Positions 17,342 through 26,602 of a stretch of DNA of 64,000 nucleotides are shown in pieces. The translations under genes were made by a program, and so were the position numbers. Under the pieces are notes generated by a model, which was given only the letters and a program-made list of their open reading frames with translations, was not told where the DNA came from and made no database searches. Source of the stretch: Pseudomonadota bacterium (GTDB lineage: Bacteria; Pseudomonadota; Gammaproteobacteria; Burkholderiales; JABEVD01); assembly GCA_021802545.1 (NCBI GenBank), contig JAJZRS010000013.1, forward strand, positions 1 through 64,000. Reading direction: 5' to 3'. Numbering within the stretch: position 1 is the stretch's first letter; each line of letters starts with the position of its first letter.

Positions 17342-17629
17342 TTATTCGATGACTTTGGGTACGAGGTAAAGCCCGGCCTCGACCTGGGGCGCCCCCTTCT
17401 GGAATGCTTCGTGTTGGTCCTGCTCCGTGACTTCGTCGTTCCTGAGCCTCAGGAAAATTTCCTGGGCATGCGACATGGGCTCTATGCCCGTCGTATCCAC
17501 AGCCTGCATCTCTTCGATCAGGCCGAAAATGCCGGACAACTGGTTCAGAACCGCCTCGGCTTCAGCATCGCTCACGGCTATCCTGGCGAGACTGGCAACT
17601 CGCTTCACGTCGCTCAGGGAAATGGACAT
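17342..17629 (-). CDS. gatC: Asp-tRNA(Asn)/Glu-tRNA(Gln) amidotransferase subunit C
   Basis: A 95-residue GatC, the small belt protein that stabilises GatA-GatB. It has the family pattern [45 protein letters not shown]. It is the first gene of gatCAB and is divergent from mreB across a 90-base intergenic region containing a palindrome and promoter elements. Confidence 0.95.
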   Translation of the reverse strand: MSISLSDVKRVASLARIAVSDAEAEAVLNQLSGIFGLIEEMQAVDTTGIEPMSHAQEIFLRLRNDEVTEQDQHEAFQKGAPQVEAGLYLVPKVIE

Positions 17630-17647
17630 TAACGCACCTTAGTTTCT

Positions 17648-17676
17648 TTAACAAAATCGGTTTTATAGGGTATCAT
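17648..17676 (+). promoter_or_regulatory. Candidate sigma70 promoter for the mreB operon
   Basis: TTAACA (17648-17653), 17 bases, TATCAT (17671-17676): five of six matches to the -35 consensus and a fair -10 with optimal spacing, 44 bases upstream of the mreB ATG. The -10 lies inside the palindrome described separately. Confidence 0.55.
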
Positions 17677-17682
17677 AAAACC
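17659..17682. repeat. Perfect 8-bp inverted repeat between gatC and mreB
   Basis: GGTTTTAT-AGGGTATC-ATAAAACC forms perfect 8-base arms around an 8-base loop. It covers the mreB -10 element, and on the minus strand it contains TATAAA that could be a gatC -10. The symmetric position between two divergent operons suggests an operator, but a structural (hairpin) role is equally possible. Confidence 0.6.
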
Positions 17683-17707
17683 TTTATTCCATGCACCTTC
17701 CACTTGA

Positions 17708-18765
<1,058 letters not shown>

Positions 18766-18766
<1 letters not shown>

Positions 18767-19653
18767 TGGAACATGAATTATTCAGCCGCGGACCCAGCCC
18801 TGCGGTCCGGCTGACTTTTTTCTGTCTGCTGTCCCTGCTGCTGCTCGTCAGCGACGCGCACTACAACTATCTCAAGACCCTGAGGGCGGGAATCGCGACC
18901 GCGATCTATCCGCTGCAGCGGGCCGCCATGATTCCCGGTGAGGTCGCCGGCGCGATAGGCCGGTACACCCGGACCCAGGATGAGCTCGTCCTGGAAAATG
19001 CCGCGCTGAAAAGCAGGACCCTCCAGGACAGCGAGAAGCTGCTTCGCTACCAGGCGCTGCAGCAGGAAAACATCCATCTGAGGCAGCTCTTCGACGCCAA
19101 ATCTCGCGTCAGTCCGCCTTCGGTCATGGCCGAAATCCTGTATGACGAACGGGATCCCTTTTCACGCAAGGTCGTCGTCGACAAGGGCACGCAGGCGCAC
19201 ATCGCGGCCGGCAGCGCCGTGATCGACAACCAGGGCGTGATCGGCCAGGTCCTTCAGGTCTACCCCCTCTTCAGCGAGGTATCCCTGATCACGGACAAGG
19301 ACCACCCCACGCCCGTCGAAATCCTGAGGAACGGCCTTCGCGCCATCGTTTTCGGGTTCGGATCGAGCAATCTCCTCGATCTCAGATACATGTCGCAGAA
19401 CACGGACATCAAGGTCGGCGACATGCTCGTCACTTCCGGAATAGACGGCACCTTTCCGGCAGGATTGCCCGTCGCCACGGTGCTCAGCGTCGACAAGAAC
19501 CCCGTCTATGCCTTTTCCCGAATCATCTGCAAGCCCATTGCCGGCGTGAACCGGTACCGCCAGGTGCTCATCCTGGCGTCCACGTCCCCTCCCCCGCCCC
19601 CTCTGCCGGACAAGCCGGAGGAGAAACAGGCGCCGAAAGGCAATAGGAAATAA
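18766..19653 (+). CDS. mreC: Rod-shape-determining protein MreC
   Basis: A 295-residue bitopic protein. One membrane helix (about 15-32) is followed by a coiled coil (about 60-108, TQDELVLENAALKSRTL...QQENIHLRQLF) and the beta-rich MreC core (SAVIDNQGVIGQVLQVYP, LITDKDHPTPVEI, LVTSGIDGTFPAGLPVA). The C-terminal tail is Pro-rich. MreC links MreB to PBP2/RodA in the periplasm. Its stop overlaps the mreD start (TAATG). Confidence 0.97.
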
Positions 19654-20168
19654 TGGAAATCGGACCGAAACAGGAGATCCTGCTGCCGGTGAAGCCGCGC
19701 TTCATCGCCTTTTCCCTGCTTTCCGGCTTCCTGCTCAACCTGCTCCCCATGGGCGGCCTGCTGGACGCGCTGCGTCCGGATTTCACGGCCATGATCCTGC
19801 TCTACTGGTGCATCCACCAGCCGCTGAGGATCGGCATCGGGGCCGCATGGCTTTTCGGCATCCTGATGGATGTCGCGGATGGCGCGCTTTTCGGAGAGCA
19901 TGCGCTTGCCTATTCGCTGATGGCGTTCATCGCGCTCGCCCTGCGCCGCAGAATGAGCATGCTGCAGATCGGCCATCAGTTCACGCACGTCACCCTGATT
20001 CTGCTGGTCATGCAGGCAGTCGTCGTGCTGACCGGGCTCGTTGCCAAGAACATCTTCGTGGGCTGGACCTATTTTCTCGGCAGCGTCACCGCCGGGCTCT
20101 TGTGGCCGCTCCTCTCCTACCTGCTCAAGCTGCCGCAAAGACCCAAGCCTGATCCGGATCGCATATGA
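19653..20168 (+). CDS. mreD: Rod-shape-determining membrane protein MreD
   Basis: A 171-residue integral membrane protein with about five hydrophobic segments. Its order, size and the segment LRIGIGAAWLFGILMDVADGALFGEHALAYSLMAF are typical of MreD. It couples to mrdA through an ATGA overlap. It is part of the elongasome. Confidence 0.94.
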   Translation: MEIGPKQEILLPVKPRFIAFSLLSGFLLNLLPMGGLLDALRPDFTAMILLYWCIHQPLRIGIGAAWLFGILMDVADGALFGEHALAYSLMAFIALALRRRMSMLQIGHQFTHVTLILLVMQAVVVLTGLVAKNIFVGWTYFLGSVTAGLLWPLLSYLLKLPQRPKPDPDRI

Positions 20169-22063
20169 AGCACAAGGTCGAGATCAGGGATCACCAGCGG
20201 GAAATGCACACTTACCGCCTGAGGCTCGGCATCTCCGCCGTCTTCGTCCTCTTTTTCTTCGTCCTGCTCGCCTCGCGCTTCATCTATCTCCAGGTCATCC
20301 AGCACGAGCACTTCAAGACCCTTGCGGAAAACAACCGCATCTCGATCGTGCCGATCGCGCCCAACAGGGGGCTCATACTCGACCGCAACGGGATCGTGCT
20401 CGCGCGGAACTATTCGGCCTATACGCTCGAAATCACGCCGAGCAAGGTCAAGAATCTCAACAAGACCATAGACGAGCTGTCCAGATATGTCGAAATCACG
20501 CAAAGCGACAGGAAGCGCTTCAAGCGTCAGCTTGAAGACAGCCACAGCTTCGAAAGCCTGCCGATACGCACCCGGCTGAAGGACGACGAGGCTGCGCGTT
20601 TCGCGGTCAACAGTTTCCGATTTCCCGGCGTCGAAATCCACGCGAGGCTGTTCAGGCAATACCCGGACGGCGAAATGACTTCCCCCTTCCTCGGCTATAT
20701 CGGCAGGATCAACGACAACGACCTCGACAAGATAGACGACGCAGGGGATTCGGCCAACTACAAGGGAACCGACTACATCGGCAAGATGGGGATCGAGCAG
20801 AGCTTCGAGACGAAGCTGCACGGCGTCACGGGTTTCGATCAGGTCGAGGTCGATTCGAGCGGACGCGAGGTGAGGACATTGAGCAGGACCCCGCCCATAT
20901 CCGGAGACTCCCTCACGCTGACCATAGACAGCAAGCTCCAGGAAATTGCCGAGAAAGCCTTCGGCGACTATCGCGGCGCGCTGGTCGCGATCGATCCCGG
21001 CAGCGGCGAAATCCTCGCCTTCGTCAGCAAGCCCGGATTCGACCCCAATCTTTTCGTCGAAGGAATCGACAGCCAGAGCTGGGCTGCGCTCAACAATTCT
21101 CCGGACAAGCCCCTCATCAACCGGGCCCTGCGCGGGGAATATCCTCCCGGATCGACCTTCAAGCCTTTCATGGCCCTGGCCGGCCTCCATTTCGGCGTGC
21201 GCTCGGCTCAAGACGCCATCCACGATCCCGGCTTTTTCGAACTTCCCGGAAAATCCCATCATTACAGGGACTGGAAAGCAGGGGGGCACGGGGTCGTCGA
21301 TCTGCACAAGTCCATTGTCGTCTCCTGCGATACCTACTATTACGGGCTAGCAAACCTGCTCGGCATCGACAGGATTCACGAATTCATCAGCAATTTCGGC
21401 TTCGGCAAGAAGACGGGCATCGATATCGCTGGGGAACTTTCTGGCGTGCTTCCCTCCCCGTCATGGAAAATGAAGCGCTACAAACAGCGATGGTATGCGG
21501 GGGACACCATTCCGGTCGGAATCGGCCAGGGATACGATCTCGCCACCCCGCTGCAGCTCGCCTTCGCCACCTCGATTCTCGCCAGCAACGGAACCGCCTA
21601 CCGCCCCCATCTCGTCAAATCCATCCGGGACAGCAAAACGGGCAAGATCGAAACGCCCCGCTCCGAACTGCTCTACAAGCTCGATATCGACCCGAAATAC
21701 CTGAGCGACGTGAGAAGCGCGATGGCGGACGTCACGAAACCGGGCGGAACGGCTCCCAGGGTAGGCGCGGGCGCGCCTTACGATATCGCCGCGAAAACCG
21801 GGACGGCGCAGGTCATCGGCATCAAGCAGGGTGAAAAGTACGTGGCGAGCAACATCCAGGAACGCTACCGCGACCATGCGCTCTTCATCGCCTATGCCCC
21901 GGCCGACAATCCCAGGATCGCCCTTGCCGTCCTGGTCGAAAACGGCGGGCACGGCGGCTCGACGGCGGGCCCCATCGCCCGCCAGGTTCTCGACTATTAT
22001 CTGCTTGGGAAAATGCCCCAGGAAAAGATCAAGGAGGAGAAAATCGATGCACCCGCTGATTAG
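20165..22063 (+). CDS. mrdA: Penicillin-binding protein 2, elongasome transpeptidase
   Basis: A 632-residue class B PBP that cross-links peptidoglycan during rod elongation. It has one N-terminal membrane helix (about 24-44), a pedestal domain, and the transpeptidase motifs SxxK in PPGSTFKPFMAL, SxD in VVSCDTYYYGL, and KTG in AAKTGTAQV. The length is normal for PBP2. It overlaps rodA by 17 bases. Arginine codon use is striking: of the first 19 Arg codons six are AGG. Confidence 0.97.
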   Translation: MKHKVEIRDHQREMHTYRLRLGISAVFVLFFFVLLASRFIYLQVIQHEHFKTLAENNRISIVPIAPNRGLILDRNGIVLARNYSAYTLEITPSKVKNLNKTIDELSRYVEITQSDRKRFKRQLEDSHSFESLPIRTRLKDDEAARFAVNSFRFPGVEIHARLFRQYPDGEMTSPFLGYIGRINDNDLDKIDDAGDSANYKGTDYIGKMGIEQSFETKLHGVTGFDQVEVDSSGREVRTLSRTPPISGDSLTLTIDSKLQEIAEKAFGDYRGALVAIDPGSGEILAFVSKPGFDPNLFVEGIDSQSWAALNNSPDKPLINRALRGEYPPGSTFKPFMALAGLHFGVRSAQDAIHDPGFFELPGKSHHYRDWKAGGHGVVDLHKSIVVSCDTYYYGLANLLGIDRIHEFISNFGFGKKTGIDIAGELSGVLPSPSWKMKRYKQRWYAGDTIPVGIGQGYDLATPLQLAFATSILASNGTAYRPHLVKSIRDSKTGKIETPRSELLYKLDIDPKYLSDVRSAMADVTKPGGTAPRVGAGAPYDIAAKTGTAQVIGIKQGEKYVASNIQERYRDHALFIAYAPADNPRIALAVLVENGGHGGSTAGPIARQVLDYYLLGKMPQEKIKEEKIDAPAD

Positions 22064-23150
22064 GCGCATTCATCGCGCGTTATCCAACCATGTCGACAGC
22101 TTTCTTCTCGTCTGCACCATGATTCTGATTTCGATGGGGCTGGCCGTGCTCTTCAGCGCATCAGACCAGAGCCTGCCCAAGCTCAGCAGCCAGGTCGTCA
22201 ACATCACCGTGGCCTTCGCCATCATGTGGGCAATCGCCAATGTCCCGCCGCACCAGCTGATGCGCTTCGCCCTGCCGCTGTACGTCGCAGGCCTCGTTCT
22301 GCTCGTCGGCGTTGCGCTGTTCGGCGAAATCAGCAACGGCGCAAGGCGCTGGCTCAACCTCGGCATTGCGCGCATCCAGCCCTCAGAACTGATGAAAATA
22401 GCCGTCCCGATGATGCTCGCATGGTATTTCGACAGGCACGAGTCCGCGCTCACGTTCAGAAACTACGTGATCGGCGCAGCAATTCTCATTTTCCCTGTGC
22501 TCCTGATCGCAAGGCAGCCCGATCTCGGGACGGCCATTTTGATCGCGTCCAGCGGCTTTTTCGTGCTCTTCTACGCCGGGCTTTCCTGGAAAATCATGGC
22601 CGGGCTGTTCGTCTCCGGCCTCGCCAGCCTTCCCGTCCTCTGGTCCATCCTGCACGACTACCAGAAAAAGCGCCTGCTCACCTTGCTCGACCCAGCAAAG
22701 GATCCGCTCGGGGCGGGCTATCACACGATACAGTCGATGATCGCGGTCGGCTCGGGAGGGATCGTCGGGAAAGGCTGGCTGCACGGCACCCAGGCCCACC
22801 TCGATTTCCTGCCCGAGCACACGACGGACTTCATATTCGCCGTCTTTTCCGAGGAATTCGGGCTGATCGGCAATCTTTTCCTGCTCTTCATGTATGTGCT
22901 CGTCATCGCAAGAGGACTGTCCATCGCATCGAACGCCCCGACGCTTTTTTCGCGGCTCATGGCCGGATCCATCACCATGACTTTCTTCACCTACTGCTTC
23001 GTCAACATGGGCATGGTGAGCGGCATCCTGCCCGTGGTCGGCGTGCCGTTGCCGCTCATCAGCTACGGGGGCACTTCGATGGTGACCATGCTGCTGGGAT
23101 TCGGTATATTAATGAGCATCCACACCCACAAGAAGCTGGTGAAGACATGA
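22047..23150 (+). CDS. rodA: SEDS-family peptidoglycan glycosyltransferase RodA
   Basis: The start is set at 22047 (MHPLIRRIHRAL), preceded by a strong AAGGAGGA; the ORF-track start at 21831 lies inside mrdA. The 367-residue product has about ten membrane segments. SEDS signatures are GARRWLNLGIARIQPSELMKI, ARQPDLGTAIL (with the essential Asp) and the C-terminal GVPLPLISYGGTSMV. RodA polymerises glycan strands with PBP2. Its stop overlaps the rlpA start. Confidence 0.97.
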   Translation: MHPLIRRIHRALSNHVDSFLLVCTMILISMGLAVLFSASDQSLPKLSSQVVNITVAFAIMWAIANVPPHQLMRFALPLYVAGLVLLVGVALFGEISNGARRWLNLGIARIQPSELMKIAVPMMLAWYFDRHESALTFRNYVIGAAILIFPVLLIARQPDLGTAILIASSGFFVLFYAGLSWKIMAGLFVSGLASLPVLWSILHDYQKKRLLTLLDPAKDPLGAGYHTIQSMIAVGSGGIVGKGWLHGTQAHLDFLPEHTTDFIFAVFSEEFGLIGNLFLLFMYVLVIARGLSIASNAPTLFSRLMAGSITMTFFTYCFVNMGMVSGILPVVGVPLPLISYGGTSMVTMLLGFGILMSIHTHKKLVKT

Positions 23151-24013
23151 GGCCCATCCTTTTTCTTTGCATTGCAGCGGCGCTTCTGGCCGGCTGCGCC
23201 GGAGAGCCTGTTCAGGCCCCGATATCAAAAGCGCCTGCCGAACAACATCCGCACCATTATGCGAGGGGGGGCGGCTACTATCTCGACGACGGCCCGGGGG
23301 ACAATCCTCCCGCCGATCTCGACTCGATTCCGGACGCAATCCCCAGAATGGAGAAGCTGATCGCTGCCTGCAACAAGCCCTACACCACGATGGGAAAAAC
23401 CTACTATCCCGAGACGAGCCTCGAGCCTTATCGGGAAACGGGCGTCGCATCCTGGTACGGCAGGCGCTACAACGGACACAAAACCTCGTCGGGGGAAAAT
23501 TACGACATGTACGCCATGACGGCCGCCCACCCGACGCTTGCCATACCGAGCTATGCACGGGTCACCAACCTGGAAAACGGCAGATCGGTCATCGTCAGGA
23601 TCAACGACAGGGGACCTTTCCGGTCTGACAGGCTGATCGATCTTTCCTACACGGCGGCCTACAAGCTCGGCCTCGTACGGGGAGGAAGCGGAAGGGTTGA
23701 AGTGGACAGCATCATTCCCGGGGAAACCGAATATGCCGCATCGGCGAGCTACGAATCCGCAAGCCCCCAGGAAGCGCCTTCCCGCAACGAAGGGCTTTAT
23801 CTGCAGCTAGGCGCCTTCTCGGAAAAGAGCAATGCCCAGCATTTCGTCGACCAGCATCGGGGCGAGCTTGCCGACTATTCGCCCGAGATCGTGAATTCGA
23901 ACGGGATATACAAGGTTCATGTCGGCCCCTATCCGAGCAGGATCGAGGCAGAAAGCGCCGCCGGAAAAATCGCCCGGCTCCTGGACATCACTCCGGTCGT
24001 CACCCGCCAGTAG
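23147..24013 (+). CDS. rlpA: Septal-ring/rare lipoprotein A, lytic transglycosylase with SPOR domain
   Basis: The start at 23147 overlaps the rodA stop (ATGA) and gives 288 residues; the ORF-track version begins far inside rodA. It has a lipoprotein signal (LLAGC, Cys17), a double-psi beta-barrel domain (ETGVASWYGRRYNGHKTS to about residue 185) with the presumed catalytic His (TAAHPTL) and Asp (VRINDRGPF), then a linker and a C-terminal SPOR domain (about 215-288, YLQLGAFSEKSNAQHFV) that binds denuded glycan at the septum. Its end overlaps the convergent efflux gene by 14 bases. Confidence 0.95.
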   Translation: MRPILFLCIAAALLAGCAGEPVQAPISKAPAEQHPHHYARGGGYYLDDGPGDNPPADLDSIPDAIPRMEKLIAACNKPYTTMGKTYYPETSLEPYRETGVASWYGRRYNGHKTSSGENYDMYAMTAAHPTLAIPSYARVTNLENGRSVIVRINDRGPFRSDRLIDLSYTAAYKLGLVRGGSGRVEVDSIIPGETEYAASASYESASPQEAPSRNEGLYLQLGAFSEKSNAQHFVDQHRGELADYSPEIVNSNGIYKVHVGPYPSRIEAESAAGKIARLLDITPVVTRQ

Positions 24014-25421
24014 GGCTCCAGCCGCCGCCAAGCGCGCGGATGAGCCCTACGCTCGCCTGCAGCCTTCTCTTCCTGAGGTTCAATTCGTCGAGCTGTGCCT
24101 GCTGCGCAGCAGTCTGGGCGACGGTCACTTCCAGGTAGCTCACCGCCCCTTCCCGATAGCGGTTCATCGCAAGATCGAGCGCGTGCTTCGTGTCGGCAAC
24201 GGCGGCCTTCAGGGAAATCGATTCCCTGGCGAGATCGTTGAGCAGGGCTAGATTGTCTTCGGCTTCCTGAAAGGCCTTCAGCACGGTGGCCCGATATTTC
24301 GCTCCCTCCTCATCGAAAACCGCTTGCGCTTCCCTGACCCTGGCTTCTCGCCTCCCCGCATCGAAGATTGTCAATAAAGCCGATGGTCCGACAGACCATA
24401 TCAGGTTGGGATAGGTGAGCAGCGCAGGCTGGTACATGCCTTCGTAGCCCCCCGAAGCAAAAAGATTTATCGTTGGAAAAAATGCGGCCTTCGCCATGCC
24501 TATCCTCGCGTTGGCAGCGAACAGCCTTCTTTCGGCAGCTGCGATGTCCGGCCTTCTCTGCAGAAGCGTCGCTGGCACGCCTACCGGAACGGCGGGCAAT
24601 TGAAGATCGATGAGCGCAGGCTTGAGCTTGAAGGATGAAGCCGGAACGCCGACCAGGGTCGCGATGGCATGCTCATAGAGGGCACGTTCCGCAGCCGTGT
24701 CGGCCAACCTCGCCTGTGCGGAATCGAGCTGAGCCTTGGCGCGGGAGACGTCGAGGGCCGAGTCGATTCCCCCTTCGAACCGGTTGCGGGTCATCGTCAG
24801 CGCCTTCGAATAGGCAGCAACTTCTCCCGAAAGCAGATTCGTCTGTGCATCGAGGGTACGCAGGGCAAGGTAGTTGTCAGCGAGCTCTGCCCTCAGGCTC
24901 AGCCTCACCGACTCGAGGTCTGCAGCCGCAGCCTGGGCCCCTGCCTCACCTGCGGCAGCGAGGTTGCGAACCCTTCCCCACAGGTCCACTTCGTAATCGG
25001 CCATCAGGCCGACTGCATTGTCGCCATAGACAATCGGCCCCCTGCTCGTCGGGCTTCTTGTCGCCCTGTACACGGATTGCTTGTTCCGGGTGACATGGGC
25101 GCCTGCATTGACTGTTGGATAAAGGTAGGAATTCGCCTCTGATGCATAAGCCATCGCTTCGTCGAAATGCGCGACCGCCACAGCAAGATCGGCATTGGCA
25201 ACCGAAAGCTGGTCCATCAGCTTGTCCAGGGTGAGATCATGATAGATCTTCCACCATTTTCCCCTCGGCAGCCTATCCGAAGGCTTCGCTTCCTTCCAGA
25301 TGCCGGCAGCCTCCTTGTAGGCCTTGGGCACGGGAATATCCGGTTTCTTGTAGGTCGGCGCGAGCGAACAGCCGGCAATCGCAGCTGAAATCAACACAAT
25401 AACTAGGCGCGCTGAAATCAT
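24000..25421 (-). CDS. Outer-membrane efflux factor (NodT/OprM-type lipoprotein)
   Basis: A 473-residue TolC-superfamily channel. It has a lipoprotein signal with lipobox IAGC (Cys18), the SLAPTYKKPDIPVP start typical of the NodT family, two OEP repeats and long helices (DYEVDLWGRVRNL; LLQRRPDIAAAERRLFAANARIGMAKAAFFP). It is the last gene of the RND operon; its ATG overlaps the fusion-protein stop (TAATG). It forms the exit duct for the tripartite pump. Confidence 0.93.
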   Translation of the reverse strand: MISARLVIVLISAAIAGCSLAPTYKKPDIPVPKAYKEAAGIWKEAKPSDRLPRGKWWKIYHDLTLDKLMDQLSVANADLAVAVAHFDEAMAYASEANSYLYPTVNAGAHVTRNKQSVYRATRSPTSRGPIVYGDNAVGLMADYEVDLWGRVRNLAAAGEAGAQAAAADLESVRLSLRAELADNYLALRTLDAQTNLLSGEVAAYSKALTMTRNRFEGGIDSALDVSRAKAQLDSAQARLADTAAERALYEHAIATLVGVPASSFKLKPALIDLQLPAVPVGVPATLLQRRPDIAAAERRLFAANARIGMAKAAFFPTINLFASGGYEGMYQPALLTYPNLIWSVGPSALLTIFDAGRREARVREAQAVFDEEGAKYRATVLKAFQEAEDNLALLNDLARESISLKAAVADTKHALDLAMNRYREGAVSYLEVTVAQTAAQQAQLDELNLRKRRLQASVGLIRALGGGWSPTGG

Positions 25422-26587
25422 TATTTCACCTTTTGCCCAGTCTGCTTGATCCTGACCAAGTCACCCTGCAATATTGAATCGGAAGGACTGTCAATGACCC
25501 GATCCGTATTGCTCAAACCTGCGATCACTTCCTCCACTCTTCCCAAGTCCCTGCTTATCTTGATGCTCTTCAGCACCACATGGTTGTCGGGCCCCACGGT
25601 AGCGACTTGCAGCCCCTCCTTGCGGAACAGCAAAGTACTCGCTGGTATCCTGTACACGTCACTCTTCGAAGGCAGCAAGAAATGGACTTCGGCATAGGTG
25701 CCTGGAAGAATATTGCCATCCTCGTTGTCCATTTGCAATTCGACAGTCAATGTTCTCGTTTTGACGTTGAGTCCATTGGAAGTGCTGACCAAGGTTGCCT
25801 GAAATGGCGTCGTCGGATGTTCCGGAAAATAGAGTTCGACTTTTGCTCCTACGCTGATCTGGGTCGAGTAATTCTGAGGCACATCCACATAGATCCGAAG
25901 CTTGTGGATGTCCGCGACCTGGAAAAGCGGCTTTCCGCTGTTGCTACCGAGATTGATCAACTGACCTATATCGGTATTGCGCTCAGTCACCACCCCGTCG
26001 AAAGGAGCAGTCACGCGGTTAAAAGACTGCTGGGCAAGAAGGCTTTGCAGGTTGGCCTGCGCAGCCTTCAAGATGTCCTGTTTGGATTTTGCATCGGCAA
26101 CCTTCTCGTCAGTCGCCTGGCGGGAAACAGAATCGGATGCAAGAAGATTCTGCCAGCGCTGCGCGGTGATTTTCGCAATTTCCAGGTTGGCTTCGGCGGT
26201 TGAAAGATTGGCTCTGGCACGCATGATTTGTTCATCGAGCTCAGGCGTATCGATCAATCCAAGAACCTGCCCTTTTTTGACTTTGGCGCCAATATCTGTA
26301 TACCAGATTTTCAAATATCCATTCACACGCGCATAGATCGGCGCAGTGTAGTCGGCCATCACATTTCCGGGCAGAATCAGCGTTTCCTCGCTCGGCCCAT
26401 ATTTCGGCGTGACCACGCTAACCGTCTGGATGTTTTCCTGAACCACTTCCTTGCGCAGATCCTTCTCATGATGAAGTCTGCTGATGATGCCGATCACCGC
26501 CATCGTGATCGCGGCCAATGCAAAAACGATTCCTGCTCGGCGAAGCGCCTTGGTAGGAACGTGATGTGGTGGAATTTCATTGGACAT
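25421..26587 (-). CDS. RND efflux membrane fusion protein
   Basis: A 388-residue periplasmic adaptor anchored by an N-terminal membrane helix (about 17-37); no lipobox is seen. The HlyD/AcrA layout is visible: a lipoyl-like half (PIYARVNGYLKIWYTDIGAKVKKGQVLGLIDTPEL), a helical hairpin of moderate length (about 115-185), the second lipoyl half (VTAPFDGVVTERNTDIGQLI), and beta-barrel and membrane-proximal domains. It lies 15 bases after the second pump gene. By eye this gene is less GC-rich than its neighbours, a weak hint of separate ancestry. Confidence 0.93.
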   Translation of the reverse strand: MSNEIPPHHVPTKALRRAGIVFALAAITMAVIGIISRLHHEKDLRKEVVQENIQTVSVVTPKYGPSEETLILPGNVMADYTAPIYARVNGYLKIWYTDIGAKVKKGQVLGLIDTPELDEQIMRARANLSTAEANLEIAKITAQRWQNLLASDSVSRQATDEKVADAKSKQDILKAAQANLQSLLAQQSFNRVTAPFDGVVTERNTDIGQLINLGSNSGKPLFQVADIHKLRIYVDVPQNYSTQISVGAKVELYFPEHPTTPFQATLVSTSNGLNVKTRTLTVELQMDNEDGNILPGTYAEVHFLLPSKSDVYRIPASTLLFRKEGLQVATVGPDNHVVLKSIKISRDLGRVEEVIAGLSNTDRVIDSPSDSILQGDLVRIKQTGQKVK

Positions 26588-26602
26588 TGTCTGTCTCCGG
26601 AT

